From Gilliamella apis (GTDB taxonomy: Bacteria > Pseudomonadota > Gammaproteobacteria > Enterobacterales > Orbaceae), in NCBI RefSeq assembly GCF_002142155.1, contig NZ_NASD01000005.1, positions 83,686-147,685 of the forward strand: a stretch of DNA of 64,000 nt, written 5' to 3'. Positions 9,226 to 19,088 of the stretch are shown here, in pieces (the stretch's first letter is position 1; each line of letters starts with the position of its first letter). The notes below the pieces were generated by a model. It was not told the DNA's origin and made no database searches. It was given only the letters and a program-made list of their open reading frames with translations. The position numbers were made by a program, and so were the translations under genes.

Positions 9226-10731
9226 ATGGGAATTTTAGCTTATTTACAACGAATTGGGCGCTCTTTAATGGTGCCCGTGGCAGTATTACCTGCTGCAGCA
9301 ATACTTTTAGGTATTGGTTATTGGATTGATTCAGATGGTTGGGGTGCCAACAATATTGCTGCGGCATTTTTGATTAAATCCGGCAGTGCTATTATCGATA
9401 ATATGCCAATTCTTTTCGCAATCGGTGTTGCGTATGGTATGTCTAAAGATAAAGATGGCGCAGCAGCATTATCTGGATTGGTAGGCTTTTTAATCATTAC
9501 TACACTATTATCACCAAATACTATTGCCCTATTTGAAGGTGTTGATACCAGTGTAAAAGGTTGGGAGGCACAGATATCCCCCTCTTTTTTCAAGATAAAT
9601 AACCAATTTATCGGTATTTTAGTTGGGATTATGTCTGCTGAACTATATAACCGCTTTAGTTCTGTTGAACTACATAAAACATTAGCTTTTTTCAGTGGTA
9701 AGCGTTTGGTCCCAATCATTGTATCTATTGTGATGTTACTTGTTTCTGTAGTGCTATATTTTATTTGGCCTATGGTCTTTAGCGCATTAGTATCTTTTGG
9801 TGAATGGATTAAGAATTTAGGTTCAGTAGGTGCAGGTATTTATGGCTTCTTTAACCGTTTATTAATTCCTGTTGGCCTACACCATGCTTTAAACTCAGTA
9901 TTTTGGTTTGACGTTGCTGGTGTTAATGATATTCCTAACTTCTTAGGCGGACAAGGTTCTATTGAATCTGGTAAAGCGATTGCAGGTATAACTGGTCGTT
10001 ATCAAGCAGGTTTCTTCCCTATTATGATGTTTGGTTTACCTGGCGCTGCACTGGCAATTTATCATACTGCTAAAAAAGGTAATAAAGATAAAACAGCTTC
10101 AATCATGTTAGCGGCATCTTTTGCGGCCTTCTTTACTGGTATTACTGAACCATTAGAGTTTGCGTTTATGTTTGTTGCGCCTGTGTTATATGTAATCCAT
10201 GCTGTTTTAACGGGGATCTCTCTATTTATTGCTGCAACAATGCAATGGATATCTGGATTTGCATTCAGTGCAGGTCTAATCGATATGTTGTTACAATCTC
10301 GTAACCCATTAGCTGTACATTGGTATATGTTAATTCTACAAGGTATCGTATTCTTCTTTGTTTACTATATCGTATTCCGCTTTGTAATTGTGAAATTCAA
10401 TCTTAAAACGCCGGGTCGTGAAGATGATGTTGCTAATGCAACTGAAATTACTGAAGAAACATCATCACAAGAAAATGCACCAGTTGGTGGTGATTTATCT
10501 AAACTTGCTGAACAATATTTAGTAGTTATTGGTGGTAAAGAAAACTTAACTAATATTGATTCATGTATTACTCGTTTACGTTTGAATGTTCATGATACCG
10601 ATCTAATTGATGAACAAGCAGCTAAAGCACTAGGTGCAATGGCAGTTATAAAATTAGGTAAAACAGGCGTACAAATCGTAGTTGGTCAACAAGCTGAAAA
10701 GATTGCAGATCAAATGAAAAAACTTGTTTAA
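9226..10731 (+). CDS. nagE: PTS N-acetylglucosamine transporter EIICB
   Basis: 501 residues. The EIIC membrane domain covers about 1-385 (start MGILAYLQRIGRSLMVPVAVLP, sugar-site motif GITEPLEFAFMF). A short acidic linker leads to EIIB (about 425-501) with the phosphorylated Cys447 in NIDSCITRLRL. E. coli NagE is a IIC-IIB-IIA fusion of about 648 residues; here the EIIA domain is absent and the gene ends with a terminator. Phosphate must come from a separate EIIA, most likely Crr (not in the window). Divergent from nagBAC, as in enterobacteria. Confidence 0.93.
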   Translation: MGILAYLQRIGRSLMVPVAVLPAAAILLGIGYWIDSDGWGANNIAAAFLIKSGSAIIDNMPILFAIGVAYGMSKDKDGAAALSGLVGFLIITTLLSPNTIALFEGVDTSVKGWEAQISPSFFKINNQFIGILVGIMSAELYNRFSSVELHKTLAFFSGKRLVPIIVSIVMLLVSVVLYFIWPMVFSALVSFGEWIKNLGSVGAGIYGFFNRLLIPVGLHHALNSVFWFDVAGVNDIPNFLGGQGSIESGKAIAGITGRYQAGFFPIMMFGLPGAALAIYHTAKKGNKDKTASIMLAASFAAFFTGITEPLEFAFMFVAPVLYVIHAVLTGISLFIAATMQWISGFAFSAGLIDMLLQSRNPLAVHWYMLILQGIVFFFVYYIVFRFVIVKFNLKTPGREDDVANATEITEETSSQENAPVGGDLSKLAEQYLVVIGGKENLTNIDSCITRLRLNVHDTDLIDEQAAKALGAMAVIKLGKTGVQIVVGQQAEKIADQMKKLV

Positions 10732-10764
10732 TCGAAATTTTATCTAACAAATTTTAGTAAAATT

Positions 10765-10809
10765 ATCCCTGTGACTTAATCAGTAATGATAAAAGTCATG
10801 GGGATTTTT
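10765..10809 (+). terminator. Terminator after nagE
   Basis: ATCCC and TGACTT in the left arm pair with AAGTCA and GGGAT in the right arm (small bulge), followed by TTTTT. Confidence 0.75.
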
Positions 10810-10903
10810 ATATAGTTTTAAAAATAATTGATCTATTTTTGGTGACTAAAATATCGATAAGATTATATAAAAATATTGAGGAAACGGGTTTTTTTAGCAA
10901 GAT

Positions 10904-11257
10904 TTAGAAGCGTAAAACTGCATCTTGATTGGCTAATAGTTGAGTTAACTGATTCTTATCAATTAGTTGGTTTGCAATATTGAGGGGAGTCTGGCTTAAT
11001 TTACGTTCATCTAATGATGCTTTACAGACATAAACATCTTCAATGTCATAAAGTTCCAACATATTAAAAGTGGCAATATAATCACGCATTAATATCAACT
11101 CTGGATGTTGATTAGCTAATAGATGAAATACACCATCGCCGATAAAAAAGACCGATATATGATTGAATGTTGAAAGGGCTAAAGCGGTATCTAATGCTTC
11201 TCGACCTTTGGCAGTGCTATGTGGTGCTGAGCTAATAATGATTGCTACTTTTTTCAT
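10904..11257 (-). CDS. tusC: TusC, sulfur relay protein for tRNA 2-thiouridine
   Basis: 117 residues, DsrE/F fold. It closely follows E. coli TusC: ISSAPHSTAKGREALD, VFFIGDGVFHLL, RDYIATF and the end DAVLRF. In E. coli TusBCD carries sulfur from TusA to TusE for MnmA thiolation of tRNA wobble uridine. It is 15 bases after tusD. The third subunit gene tusB should follow, but only about 170 non-coding bases and a terminator remain before nagE. Confidence 0.92.
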   Translation of the reverse strand: MKKVAIIISSAPHSTAKGREALDTALALSTFNHISVFFIGDGVFHLLANQHPELILMRDYIATFNMLELYDIEDVYVCKASLDERKLSQTPLNIANQLIDKNQLTQLLANQDAVLRF

Positions 11258-11272
11258 GTTATCTGCCTATAT

Positions 11273-11638
11273 TTAAAATTGTAGAACTCGATCTGAACTT
11301 GCTACTGCTTCACTCAACTCGCCAAGACCGGTTAGTTCAAAATGTTCGGCAAGATTATTTTCACTGATACCACGTCTTTGCGCGGCTGCTACGCAAACAG
11401 TCAGTTTTAACGAATACTGTTTTGCTAAGCGTTGCCAAGCTTTGACTAGATCAAATTCATCATTGGCTGGATCACTATAACAATTAGCATTATAAACGCC
11501 GTCAGCATAGAAAAATATGTTAGTAATTGAATGGTTACTATTTGCAAGCAGTGTTTGAGCAAATTGATAGGCACAATAAGCAGATTGGGTCCCATAAGCG
11601 GGACCCATAATAACCAATGTATAACTTAATGGTTTCAT
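11273..11638 (-). CDS. tusD: TusD, sulfur relay protein with the active cysteine
   Basis: 121 residues from the ATG at 11638 (MKPLSYTLVIMGPAYG); a longer frame upstream overlaps fkpA and is not supported. E. coli TusD motifs are present: GPAYGTQSA, FFYADGVYNAN, DEFDLVKAWQ and the sulfur-carrying Cys in TVCVAAAQRRG. The end DRVLQF matches the family. It begins 4 bases after the fkpA stop, so the two are probably translated from one message. Confidence 0.92.
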   Translation of the reverse strand: MKPLSYTLVIMGPAYGTQSAYCAYQFAQTLLANSNHSITNIFFYADGVYNANCYSDPANDEFDLVKAWQRLAKQYSLKLTVCVAAAQRRGISENNLAEHFELTGLGELSEAVASSDRVLQF

Positions 11639-11642
11639 CAAA

Positions 11643-12563
11643 TTAGTTAGCTGCTGGTTGATTTTGCTCTTGCGTTTGTTCTGGCTCAGTTGATGATGCT
11701 GGATTATTTTCCTTATCATCATCAATACCAAGTAATTCAACTTCAAAAACTAGCGTTGATGCTGGTGTAATACTTGCTTTGTCACCTTGACTCGGGAAGC
11801 TTTGGTCACCATATCCTAATTCAGGAGGCACAACTAATTTAATTTTACCACCAACACCAACTAATTGGATCCCTTCTGTCCAACCTTTAATTACTCCATT
11901 AAGTGGGAAAGTTGCAGGTTCGTTACGATCATAAGAACTATCAAATGTACGGCCATCTGTTAATGTACCAACATAATGAACAATAACGGTATCTTCTGCT
12001 GACGGATGACGACCGGTTCCTTCATTAAGAATTTTATACATTAAACCAGATTTAGTTTTAATTACACCTTCTTGCTTAGCAAAATCCTCGCGATATTTTT
12101 CACCAGCAGCAGTATTTTCCGTTTTTTGTTTTTCAAAACGAGCTTGGCTTTCTTCTTGAATTCGTTTACCAAATGCATCTAATACATTTTTAACTTCATC
12201 TTGGCTAAGTTGTGAGGCACCACGCATGGTTTCATTAAAGCCACTGATTAGGTATTCTTGATCGGCAGTTACTTCATTTTGTTCTAAATTTGATTTCATA
12301 TAGTTAGCAAATGAAGAACCTAATGCGTAAGCTTCTTTTTGCGCATCAGTTGAAATTGTCAATTTATCCGCTGAGTTTTGCGCAGTCGTTGCTTCAGTTT
12401 TACTTTCTGTCGTATTGGTATTAGCATTTTCAGTGCTATTTGCCGGTGCAGTGGTTGTTGCTGCTGGTGCTTTGTTTTCTTCAGTGGTTTTTTTGTCATC
12501 ACAGCCAGCCAATGCTAATACGATAGCACTACTTACTAATGTCATTTTTATAAATGATTTCAT
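11643..12563 (-). CDS. fkpA: FkpA-like periplasmic peptidyl-prolyl isomerase (predicted lipoprotein)
   Basis: 306 residues from the ATG at 12563, chosen because GGAGAG lies just upstream; an in-frame TTG at 12575 would overlap that SD. A signal ending LALAGC is a good lipobox, so Cys20 is probably lipidated, unlike the soluble E. coli FkpA. A Thr/Asn/Ala-rich linker follows, then the FkpA dimerisation region (about 70-165) and an FKBP domain (about 168-280: VIVHYVGTLTDGRTFDSS, ELGYGDQ). A Gln/Glu/Pro-rich tail ends the protein. It catalyses proline isomerisation and chaperones outer-membrane proteins. It leads into tusD-tusC. Confidence 0.85.
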   Translation of the reverse strand: MKSFIKMTLVSSAIVLALAGCDDKKTTEENKAPAATTTAPANSTENANTNTTESKTEATTAQNSADKLTISTDAQKEAYALGSSFANYMKSNLEQNEVTADQEYLISGFNETMRGASQLSQDEVKNVLDAFGKRIQEESQARFEKQKTENTAAGEKYREDFAKQEGVIKTKSGLMYKILNEGTGRHPSAEDTVIVHYVGTLTDGRTFDSSYDRNEPATFPLNGVIKGWTEGIQLVGVGGKIKLVVPPELGYGDQSFPSQGDKASITPASTLVFEVELLGIDDDKENNPASSTEPEQTQEQNQPAAN

Positions 12564-12724
12564 TCTACTCTCCAAGTTAAATATCTTTTTAGCTAAATAT
12601 TGAACATATTATATATGATCTAATATAGTATAAAATAGTATTTACATATCATTTAGATAATTTATTGCATTTATTTGATTTTTTAGTCATTACGAATTTT
12701 AAAATTTGTGGCTTAAATCACTCC

Positions 12725-12754
12725 TTGAGTGAAAGTGGTATCCTCAGTTATAAT
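12725..12754 (+). promoter_or_regulatory. Sigma-70 promoter for fabZ-lpxA-lpxB-rnhB
   Basis: TTGAGT, an 18-base spacer and a perfect TATAAT, 41 bases before the fabZ start. lpxD and bamA, usually upstream of fabZ, are not here, so the operon needs its own promoter. Confidence 0.65.
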
Positions 12755-12794
12755 ACAAATAATTTATAGCAAATAATGTATAAGGATAGCTATT

Positions 12795-13241
12795 TTGACT
12801 ACCGAACTTAATACCCTTGATATTGAAGAAATTATTAGTTTACTTCCACACCGTTATCCGTTTTTGATGGTTGATCGTGTACTTAGTTATGAGAAAGGTA
12901 AAACATTAAAAGCCATTAAAAATGTAACTGTAAATGAACCATTCTTCCAAGGTCACTTCCCGAATAAACCTATTTTCCCAGGCGTTTTAATTTTAGAAGC
13001 GATGGCGCAAGCAACTGGAATTTTAGCCTTTAAAAGTATTGAAGAATTGTCACCAGGTCAACTTTATTATTTTGCTTCAATTGATAAAGCTCGCTTTAAG
13101 CGACCAGTGGTACCAGGTGATCAAATTATGCTTGATGTTGAATATATTAAAGAGCGTCGAGGCATTGCATTGTTCCATGGTGTTGCAACTGTCGATGGCA
13201 AATTAGTTTGCGAAGCTGAAATGATGTGTGCTCGTAAATAA
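12795..13241 (+). CDS. fabZ: (3R)-hydroxyacyl-ACP dehydratase
   Basis: 148 residues starting with TTG after AAGGA; E. coli fabZ also starts with TTG. A hot-dog fold dehydratase of fatty acid synthesis. The active-site His is in [11 protein letters not shown] and the Glu in [11 protein letters not shown]. It sits directly before lpxA and lpxB, linking fatty acid elongation to lipid A acylation as in other Gram-negatives. Confidence 0.96.
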   Translation: MTTELNTLDIEEIISLLPHRYPFLMVDRVLSYEKGKTLKAIKNVTVNEPFFQGHFPNKPIFPGVLILEAMAQATGILAFKSIEELSPGQLYYFASIDKARFKRPVVPGDQIMLDVEYIKERRGIALFHGVATVDGKLVCEAEMMCARK

Positions 13242-13282
13242 TAATGATTTTTGAAATATCCCAAAAGTATTAAGGAATTGCT

Positions 13283-14062
13283 ATGGCAACGGAAATACAC
13301 CCAAGTTCAGTAATAGAAAAGGGGGCAAAGATTGGTGATAATGTCAAAATCGGGCCTTTTTGTTATATTGGTGAAAATGTTGAAATAGGTGATGGTACCT
13401 TTTTAAAATCACATGTTGTCGTTAATGGACACACCAAAATTGGTCAAAATAATCAAATTTATCAATTTGCTTCAATTGGTGAAGTTAACCAAGATCTGAA
13501 ATATCGTGGTGAACCAACTCGCACCGAAATTGGTGATCGCAATATGATTCGTGAAAGTGTGACGATTCATCGTGGCACTGTTCAAGGTGGTGAGTTAACC
13601 CGTATTGGTAGTGATAATTTATTGATGATTAATGCCCATGTTGCGCATGATTGTATCATTGGTGATCGTTGTATTTTGGCTAATAATGCCACGCTTGGTG
13701 GTCATGTTCAGTTAGATGATCATGTGATTATTGGCGGCATGACCGCAGTGCACCAATTTTGTGTAATCGGTTCTCACGTTATGGTTGGCGGTTGTTCTGG
13801 CGTTGCTCAAGATGTACCTCCTTATGTTATTGCTCAAGGAAATCACGCAACACCACATGGCGTCAATTATGAAGGCTTGAAACGTCGTGGCTTCAGTAAA
13901 GAAGCACTACAAGCCATCCGTAACACGTACAAAATTCTATATCGAAATGGATTAACGCTTGACGATGCAAAAGTTGAAATTGCAATGCTAGCTAAACAGT
14001 ATCCAGAAGTACAGCTGTTTAACGACTTTTTTGCTCGTTCAACCCGAGGCATTATCCGTTAA
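13283..14062 (+). CDS. lpxA: UDP-N-acetylglucosamine acyltransferase
   Basis: 259 residues. Left-handed beta-helix with hexapeptide repeats ([14 protein letters not shown] and so on), catalytic His122 in NAHVAHDC, and a C-terminal helical domain ([19 protein letters not shown]). It performs the first step of lipid A synthesis using acyl-ACP. The stop codon overlaps the lpxB start (TAATG). Confidence 0.97.
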   Translation: MATEIHPSSVIEKGAKIGDNVKIGPFCYIGENVEIGDGTFLKSHVVVNGHTKIGQNNQIYQFASIGEVNQDLKYRGEPTRTEIGDRNMIRESVTIHRGTVQGGELTRIGSDNLLMINAHVAHDCIIGDRCILANNATLGGHVQLDDHVIIGGMTAVHQFCVIGSHVMVGGCSGVAQDVPPYVIAQGNHATPHGVNYEGLKRRGFSKEALQAIRNTYKILYRNGLTLDDAKVEIAMLAKQYPEVQLFNDFFARSTRGIIR

Positions 14063-15216
14063 TGACAGATAAGCAGTTAACTATTGCTCTGGTCGCTGGT
14101 GAAACATCTGGCGATATTCTTGGTGCCGGTTTAATTCGCACTCTTAAAAAACACCATCCTAATATTAAATTTGTCGGTATTGCTGGTCCACTAATGCAAG
14201 CTGAAGGTTGCCAAGCTTGGTATGAAATGGATGAGCTATCAGTGATGGGGATTGTTGAGGTATTAGGTCGGCTACGGCGTATTTTAGCTATTCGTCGTGA
14301 TATTACTAAACGTTTGATTGATCTCAAACCCGATGTTTTTATTGGTATTGATGCGCCGGATTTTAATCTCTCGTTAGAAGGTAAACTTAAGCAAGCTGGG
14401 ATTAAAACGATTCATTATGTCAGTCCTTCTGTTTGGGCTTGGAAGCAAAAGCGGGTATTTAAGATTAAACGCAATACAAATTTAATTTTAGCTTTTCTGC
14501 CTTTCGAGAAAGCCTTTTATGATAAATTTGATGTACCTTGTCGATTTATTGGTCATAAAATGGCCGATGATATTCCCCTCGAACCCGATCAAACAGCTAT
14601 GCGTCAACAGTTAGGTATTCCTGTTGATTGCCAATGCTTAGCCTTATTGCCTGGCAGTCGCCATGCCGAAGTGACATTATTATCTGAGCCTTTTTTAAAA
14701 GCAGCGCAATTGTTACGTGATAAATTCCCTGATTTACATATTGTAGTTCCATTAGTGAATAGCAAAAGAAGAGCAGAATTTGAACAAATAAAGGCAGAGA
14801 TTGCACCAGAGCTTAAGCTGCAATTATTAGATGGTCATGCTCGGGAAGCGATGATTGCCAGTAATGCTGCAATTTTAGCTTCAGGGACGGTGGCACTTGA
14901 GTGTATGCTGGCTAAATGCCCAATGGTTGTTGGCTATAAAATGAAAGCTTTCACCTTTTGGTTGGCAAAAAAACTTATCAAAACCCCTTATGTTTCTCTA
15001 CCTAATATTCTAGCGGGTAAAGAAATCGTCCCTGAATTATTACAGCACGACTGTACACCAGAAAATATCGCTAATCATGTTTTACCTTTTTTAGAAAGTG
15101 ACAACACCGAACTAAAAGCAACATTTTTAGCTTTACATAAACAAATTCGCTGTAATGCTGATGAACAAGCTGCCCAGGCGGTATTAGATGTATTAGAGGA
15201 TTCCCCTTGTTATTAG
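14062..15216 (+). CDS. lpxB: Lipid A disaccharide synthase
   Basis: 384 residues (E. coli 382). A GT19-family enzyme joining UDP-diacylglucosamine and lipid X. Recognisable motifs: [39 protein letters not shown] and [10 protein letters not shown]. Translationally coupled to lpxA by a one-base overlap and overlapping rnhB by 10 bases. Confidence 0.97.
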   Translation: MTDKQLTIALVAGETSGDILGAGLIRTLKKHHPNIKFVGIAGPLMQAEGCQAWYEMDELSVMGIVEVLGRLRRILAIRRDITKRLIDLKPDVFIGIDAPDFNLSLEGKLKQAGIKTIHYVSPSVWAWKQKRVFKIKRNTNLILAFLPFEKAFYDKFDVPCRFIGHKMADDIPLEPDQTAMRQQLGIPVDCQCLALLPGSRHAEVTLLSEPFLKAAQLLRDKFPDLHIVVPLVNSKRRAEFEQIKAEIAPELKLQLLDGHAREAMIASNAAILASGTVALECMLAKCPMVVGYKMKAFTFWLAKKLIKTPYVSLPNILAGKEIVPELLQHDCTPENIANHVLPFLESDNTELKATFLALHKQIRCNADEQAAQAVLDVLEDSPCY

Positions 15217-15800
15217 AGTTTACTTACCCTGATGCGACATTAATTGCCGGTGTTGATGAAGTTGGTCGCGGACCACTTTGTGGCGATGTCGTAACTGCTG
15301 CGGTGATTTTAGATCCGAATAAACCGATTGAGGGATTAACTGATTCTAAAAAATTATCAGAAAAAAAACGTGAAGCACTCTTTGATATTATTAAACAAAA
15401 TGCATTAGCATGGTGTGTCGCTAGAGCATCGGTTGATGAAATTGATGAACTCAATATCCTACATGCTACCATGCTGGCAATGCAACGAGCCGTGTCTGGC
15501 TTAAACATTAAACCAAATTATGTGTTAGTTGACGGTAATCGGTGCCCTAATTTTGGTATTCGAACCCAAGCAGTGGTTAAAGGTGATCTGTTAGTGGCTG
15601 AAATTAGTGCTGCATCGATCTTAGCCAAAGTGACCCGTGATCGTGAAATGGTTGAGCTTGATAAGTTATACCCTCAATATGGTTTAGCTAAACATAAAGG
15701 CTATCCAACCAAAGATCATTTAAACGCCATTGAACAACATGGCGTGAATCATCTATATCGTAAAAGCTTTGCACCAATAAAAAGATTATTACTAATTTAA
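15207..15800 (+). CDS. rnhB: Ribonuclease HII
   Basis: 197 residues from a TTG start (SD AGAGGA, 6 bases upstream) inside the end of lpxB. Catalytic acidic residues lie in [13 protein letters not shown] (Asp17, Glu18), YVLVDGN and [12 protein letters not shown]. It removes ribonucleotides and RNA primers from DNA. In E. coli dnaE follows; here the gene ends against a convergent peptidase gene, the two stops overlapping by 2 bases. Confidence 0.96.
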   Translation: MLLEFTYPDATLIAGVDEVGRGPLCGDVVTAAVILDPNKPIEGLTDSKKLSEKKREALFDIIKQNALAWCVARASVDEIDELNILHATMLAMQRAVSGLNIKPNYVLVDGNRCPNFGIRTQAVVKGDLLVAEISAASILAKVTRDREMVELDKLYPQYGLAKHKGYPTKDHLNAIEQHGVNHLYRKSFAPIKRLLLI

Positions 15801-16399
15801 TCCCGCTTATCAACAGTGATAAGTAGTGGTGAATTAAATATCGCAACCGGTGATATCACCGTTTCTTGATATGGAATGTTATTACCATAACGTTCTTTTA
15901 GTTTTTGTTTAACCGCTGGCGATGATAAATTAAAATCTTTAATTGTTTGTAATTGACCAATTTTTAATTTAAGCGCTCGATTATAAATTTTCCACACTAA
16001 TTCTGAACAATAAATATATTTGTCATCCCAACCAAACCAAATATCGTAAGGTTTGTTTTCAAATTTATGGGCAACTTGTTTTAAACTGGTAATTTCTTGC
16101 TGAGATAAAGGATGATTTTTTAACCGTTTAATCACATATGTTTTATTTTTACCACGATTTATCCATTTATCTAACGGGGTATAAATAACTTTACTTGCTG
16201 CTTCAAAAACATAAGGTTTGCCATTTTTAATAAAAATGATTCCTACATGACTATAAGGTGAATTTGTTGCTTGCTCAATGGCTTTACTTTGATTTGATTG
16301 AGAAGATTGGAAAATGACATCGCCATCATGTGGCTGATAATTTGCTATAGCTGTGTAACTAGCGAAAAGTAAACTAAAAATGAAAATAAAACGCATCAT
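15797..16399 (-). CDS. YiiX/YebB-like permuted papain-fold peptidase, exported
   Basis: 200 residues with a signal peptide (cleavage probably after AIA at about 18). NlpC/P60-like permuted papain fold of the YiiX family: catalytic Cys in [10 protein letters not shown], His in [10 protein letters not shown]. Circular permutation explains the His preceding the Cys. Family members are thought to act on cell envelope amide bonds or lipids; the substrate is unknown. Monocistronic, convergent with rnhB. Confidence 0.75.
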   Translation of the reverse strand: MMRFIFIFSLLFASYTAIANYQPHDGDVIFQSSQSNQSKAIEQATNSPYSHVGIIFIKNGKPYVFEAASKVIYTPLDKWINRGKNKTYVIKRLKNHPLSQQEITSLKQVAHKFENKPYDIWFGWDDKYIYCSELVWKIYNRALKLKIGQLQTIKDFNLSSPAVKQKLKERYGNNIPYQETVISPVAIFNSPLLITVDKRD

Positions 16400-16439
16400 C
16401 TATTATCTAAAAATTGTAATTATGATAATAGTATAAGCG

Positions 16440-16476
16440 AAAACAGCTACTTAACAAAATTTTTCAGTAGCTGTTA
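16440..16476 (-). terminator. Terminator after ndh
   Basis: AACAGCTACT / AGTAGCTGTT stem (10 bp) with a 14-base loop, followed on the minus strand by TTTTCGC. A moderate T tract, just past the ndh stop. Confidence 0.6.
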
Positions 16477-16491
16477 AATATTTTTTAGCAA

Positions 16492-17781
16492 TTAATCACG
16501 ATTACTAAAAATCGAAGTTGATTTGGTTTTATACATAAATTTGCTAGCACTGGCGAAACGAATAGTTTTGAAAATACCAAGTAAGCTTGCTTGATGCATA
16601 CGATAGAGTAGTTTGTGGATCATTAAAGCGAAAAATCCTTTCACTCCCATTTCACTATTACCAATTAATTTGACTACACCTTCAGCAGTATCATGTAATG
16701 AAATCACAGTACCTTTATCAGTGTATTTAAATGTTTTTAATGATTGGTTGTTTAATAATCTAACAATATTTTCATAGCAAATTTTTGCCATTTGATGAGC
16801 TGCTTGAGCGGTAGGTGGTGAAGCATGACCATTGTCTTTCATTGCGTATGCACAATCACCAATAACAAAAATATTGTCATCACGAGATGTTTGTAATGTT
16901 GGTTTTACCACTAATTGATTTGATCGGCTTGATTCTAGACCAGCGATCTCTTTTAAATAATCAGGAGCTTTAACGCCGGCAGTCCAGATCATCATATCGG
17001 CTTTAATGGTTTCGCCTTCTTTCGGATAAAATCCATCGCTTTCCGCTTTAGTAATCATAGTATTGGTTAATACATGAATCCCTTGTTTTTTAAGTGTTTT
17101 AGTAATACTAGCTGCGGTTTTTTCTGGTAAAGCCGGTAAAATACGATCGGTTGCTTCAATGACTGAAACATCTAACAGATCGGAACACATTTTATTACGA
17201 CCGCAAGCACCAAATGTTTCCACCATATGAGGTAGTTCAGAAGCTAATTCAACACCAGTCGCGCCACCGCCAACGATAGCGATATGGATTTTATCTTCTT
17301 TTTTGGTTTGCTCGTCATCAATGATCGAACAAAAACCAGTAAATTTATTAATTAAAGTTTCACGTAAGCGAATAGCGGCATTTTGGTCATCTAAGAAAAT
17401 ACAATGTTCTTTCACACCAGGAGTACCAAAGTCATTAGATGTGCTACCAATAGCGATAACCAAAATATCATAATCAACAAGAACAGTTTCATCGTTATGA
17501 TTGATAATGCTAATTTGCTTTTGGTTGCGATCAAGGTTGGTGAAGGTACCTTGAGTAAATTCGAAATTATGCTGTTGTCCTTGCGATGCATAATAAATAT
17601 TATCAACTTGCTCATCAAGTACACCAGTTGCTACTTCATGTAATAGTGGTTTCCATAAATGATAACTGTTTTTATCAATTAAGGTAATTTGAGCTTTATC
17701 AGTTTTGCCTAATTTATCGCCTAGGTCGGTAGCAAGCTCTAAACCGCCAGCACCACCGCCAATAATAATTATTTTTTGCAT
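16492..17781 (-). CDS. ndh: Type II NADH dehydrogenase
   Basis: 429 residues. The FAD Rossmann motif IIGGGAGGLELATDLG is at residues 5-20, and the NADH Rossmann motif IAIVGGGATGVELASEL at about 168-184. The C-terminal amphipathic region (about 375-420) probably anchors it to the inner membrane. It passes electrons from NADH to quinone without pumping protons. The nearby menA supplies menaquinone synthesis, though not in the same operon. Confidence 0.93.
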   Translation of the reverse strand: MQKIIIIGGGAGGLELATDLGDKLGKTDKAQITLIDKNSYHLWKPLLHEVATGVLDEQVDNIYYASQGQQHNFEFTQGTFTNLDRNQKQISIINHNDETVLVDYDILVIAIGSTSNDFGTPGVKEHCIFLDDQNAAIRLRETLINKFTGFCSIIDDEQTKKEDKIHIAIVGGGATGVELASELPHMVETFGACGRNKMCSDLLDVSVIEATDRILPALPEKTAASITKTLKKQGIHVLTNTMITKAESDGFYPKEGETIKADMMIWTAGVKAPDYLKEIAGLESSRSNQLVVKPTLQTSRDDNIFVIGDCAYAMKDNGHASPPTAQAAHQMAKICYENIVRLLNNQSLKTFKYTDKGTVISLHDTAEGVVKLIGNSEMGVKGFFALMIHKLLYRMHQASLLGIFKTIRFASASKFMYKTKSTSIFSNRD

Positions 17782-18116
17782 ATTTTAAGCCTTATTATTT
17801 CAATTAAAAAATATCATACTAAATAAGTAGGTTTTTATCTATTTCTTTTGACCGATAACATTTATAAATAAAATCTATTAAAATGATGGTTTACAATTAT
17901 TGAAATTTATTTAAGGCTAAAATAGAATAATCTGTAATATAGTTGTAAATAATTCCTTCTAATTGTTATTTGAGCATAAAATATAGCTTTGATTGTTTAA
18001 ATTCAGCACGATATCCCATGATATAATATTTGTAATTGAAGTATGCTAATTCTTTATTACATACAATTATCCTAATTATTTAGGTCTTATCTGATACTTA
18101 TTAATCTAAAAAATAT
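17782..18116. other. 335-base divergent intergenic region between ndh and hlyD
   Basis: Very AT-rich, no ORF. The only clear element is an extended -10 for the rightward genes at 18019-18027. No FNR-type TTGAT-N4-ATCAA site was found, although FNR represses ndh in E. coli. Confidence 0.5.
18019..18027 (+). promoter_or_regulatory. Extended -10 promoter upstream of the HlyD/ABC-2 operon
   Basis: TGATATAAT is a perfect TATAAT with the TGn extension, about 90 bases before the first gene. No good -35 is present, usual for this promoter class. Confidence 0.45.
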
Positions 18117-19088
18117 ATGAATAAAAAAATTTTTATTGTAATTGCATTGATTGTTATTTTAATTTCAATGACGATTTTAATTCGTGCTCATAGTAGCCAG
18201 CTAATTTTGCAAGGTGAAGTGGATGCACCTAATGTTAGCATTTCCTCAAAAGCAAAGGGGCGAGTGCAGACTATTCATGTCAATCGAGGTGATGATGTTA
18301 AGCAAAATGATATCTTAATTACACTCGATAGTCCTGAATTGTTAGCGCAAGTTAAAGCCGCTGAAGCAGCCAGAGAGCAAGCGCAAGCACAAGTGCAACT
18401 TTCTCAAAATGGTACTCGTGAAGAGAGTATTCGTTATTATGAAGCATTACTTGAACAAGCTAAAGTTGCTTATGATAACGCCTCTAAAGAATACAATCGT
18501 AACAAAGCGATTTCGGCCAAAGGTTTTGTCTCTCAATCAATATTAGATAGTACGCTAAAAACTCGCGATGCGGCTTACCAACAAGTATTGTCAGCTCAAG
18601 CTAATTTAGATCAAGCCAAAAATGGCGATCGGGTTGAACAACGTGAAATCTATAATGCTAAATTAAAAGAGGCTGAAGAGCAGCTTAAACAACTACAGAT
18701 CCAATATGATGATTTGCAAGTTAAAGCGCCAGTAGATGGGGAAGTAGGTTCAATTCCAGCTGAAGTTGGCGAGCTATTTAATCCTAATAGTCCACTATTA
18801 ACGGTTATTCGCTTACCGCAAGCTTATTTTGTGTTTAATCTGCGTGAAAATATTATGCCTAATATTCACAAAGGTGATCATGTTAAGCTGGAAGTTCCTG
18901 CGCTTGGTAATAAAGAAATTGAAGCTGAAATTCGTTTTATTGCGCCAATGGGAGATTATGCTACTAAACGGGCAACCCGAGCGACTGGTGATTTTGATTT
19001 AAAAACGTTTGAAATTAGACTTTATCCAACTAAACCTGTAGAAGGCTTACGTGCAGGTATGAGTACATTATGGAAAATCAACGACTAA
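18117..19088 (+). CDS. HlyD-family membrane fusion protein (YhiI-like)
   Basis: 323 residues. One N-terminal transmembrane anchor (about 4-23), a biotinyl-lipoyl half (SSKAKGRVQTIHVNRGDDVKQ), a long coiled-coil hairpin rich in Ala/Gln/Glu (about 75-195), the second lipoyl half (VKAPVDGEVGSIPAEVGELF) and a beta-barrel domain. It would bridge inner-membrane permeases to an outer-membrane channel. No clear Shine-Dalgarno precedes the ATG. Its last 19 bases overlap the first ABC-2 permease gene, so they form one operon. Confidence 0.85.
   Translation: MNKKIFIVIALIVILISMTILIRAHSSQLILQGEVDAPNVSISSKAKGRVQTIHVNRGDDVKQNDILITLDSPELLAQVKAAEAAREQAQAQVQLSQNGTREESIRYYEALLEQAKVAYDNASKEYNRNKAISAKGFVSQSILDSTLKTRDAAYQQVLSAQANLDQAKNGDRVEQREIYNAKLKEAEEQLKQLQIQYDDLQVKAPVDGEVGSIPAEVGELFNPNSPLLTVIRLPQAYFVFNLRENIMPNIHKGDHVKLEVPALGNKEIEAEIRFIAPMGDYATKRATRATGDFDLKTFEIRLYPTKPVEGLRAGMSTLWKIND

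Noticed and set aside
11639..11746. Longer tusD frame beginning inside fkpA
   Set aside because: The extra 36 residues overlap fkpA and have no counterpart in TusD; the ATG at 11638 gives the family length.
17782..18116. FNR site for ndh repression
   Set aside because: No TTGAT-N4-ATCAA was found on either strand in the upstream gap.
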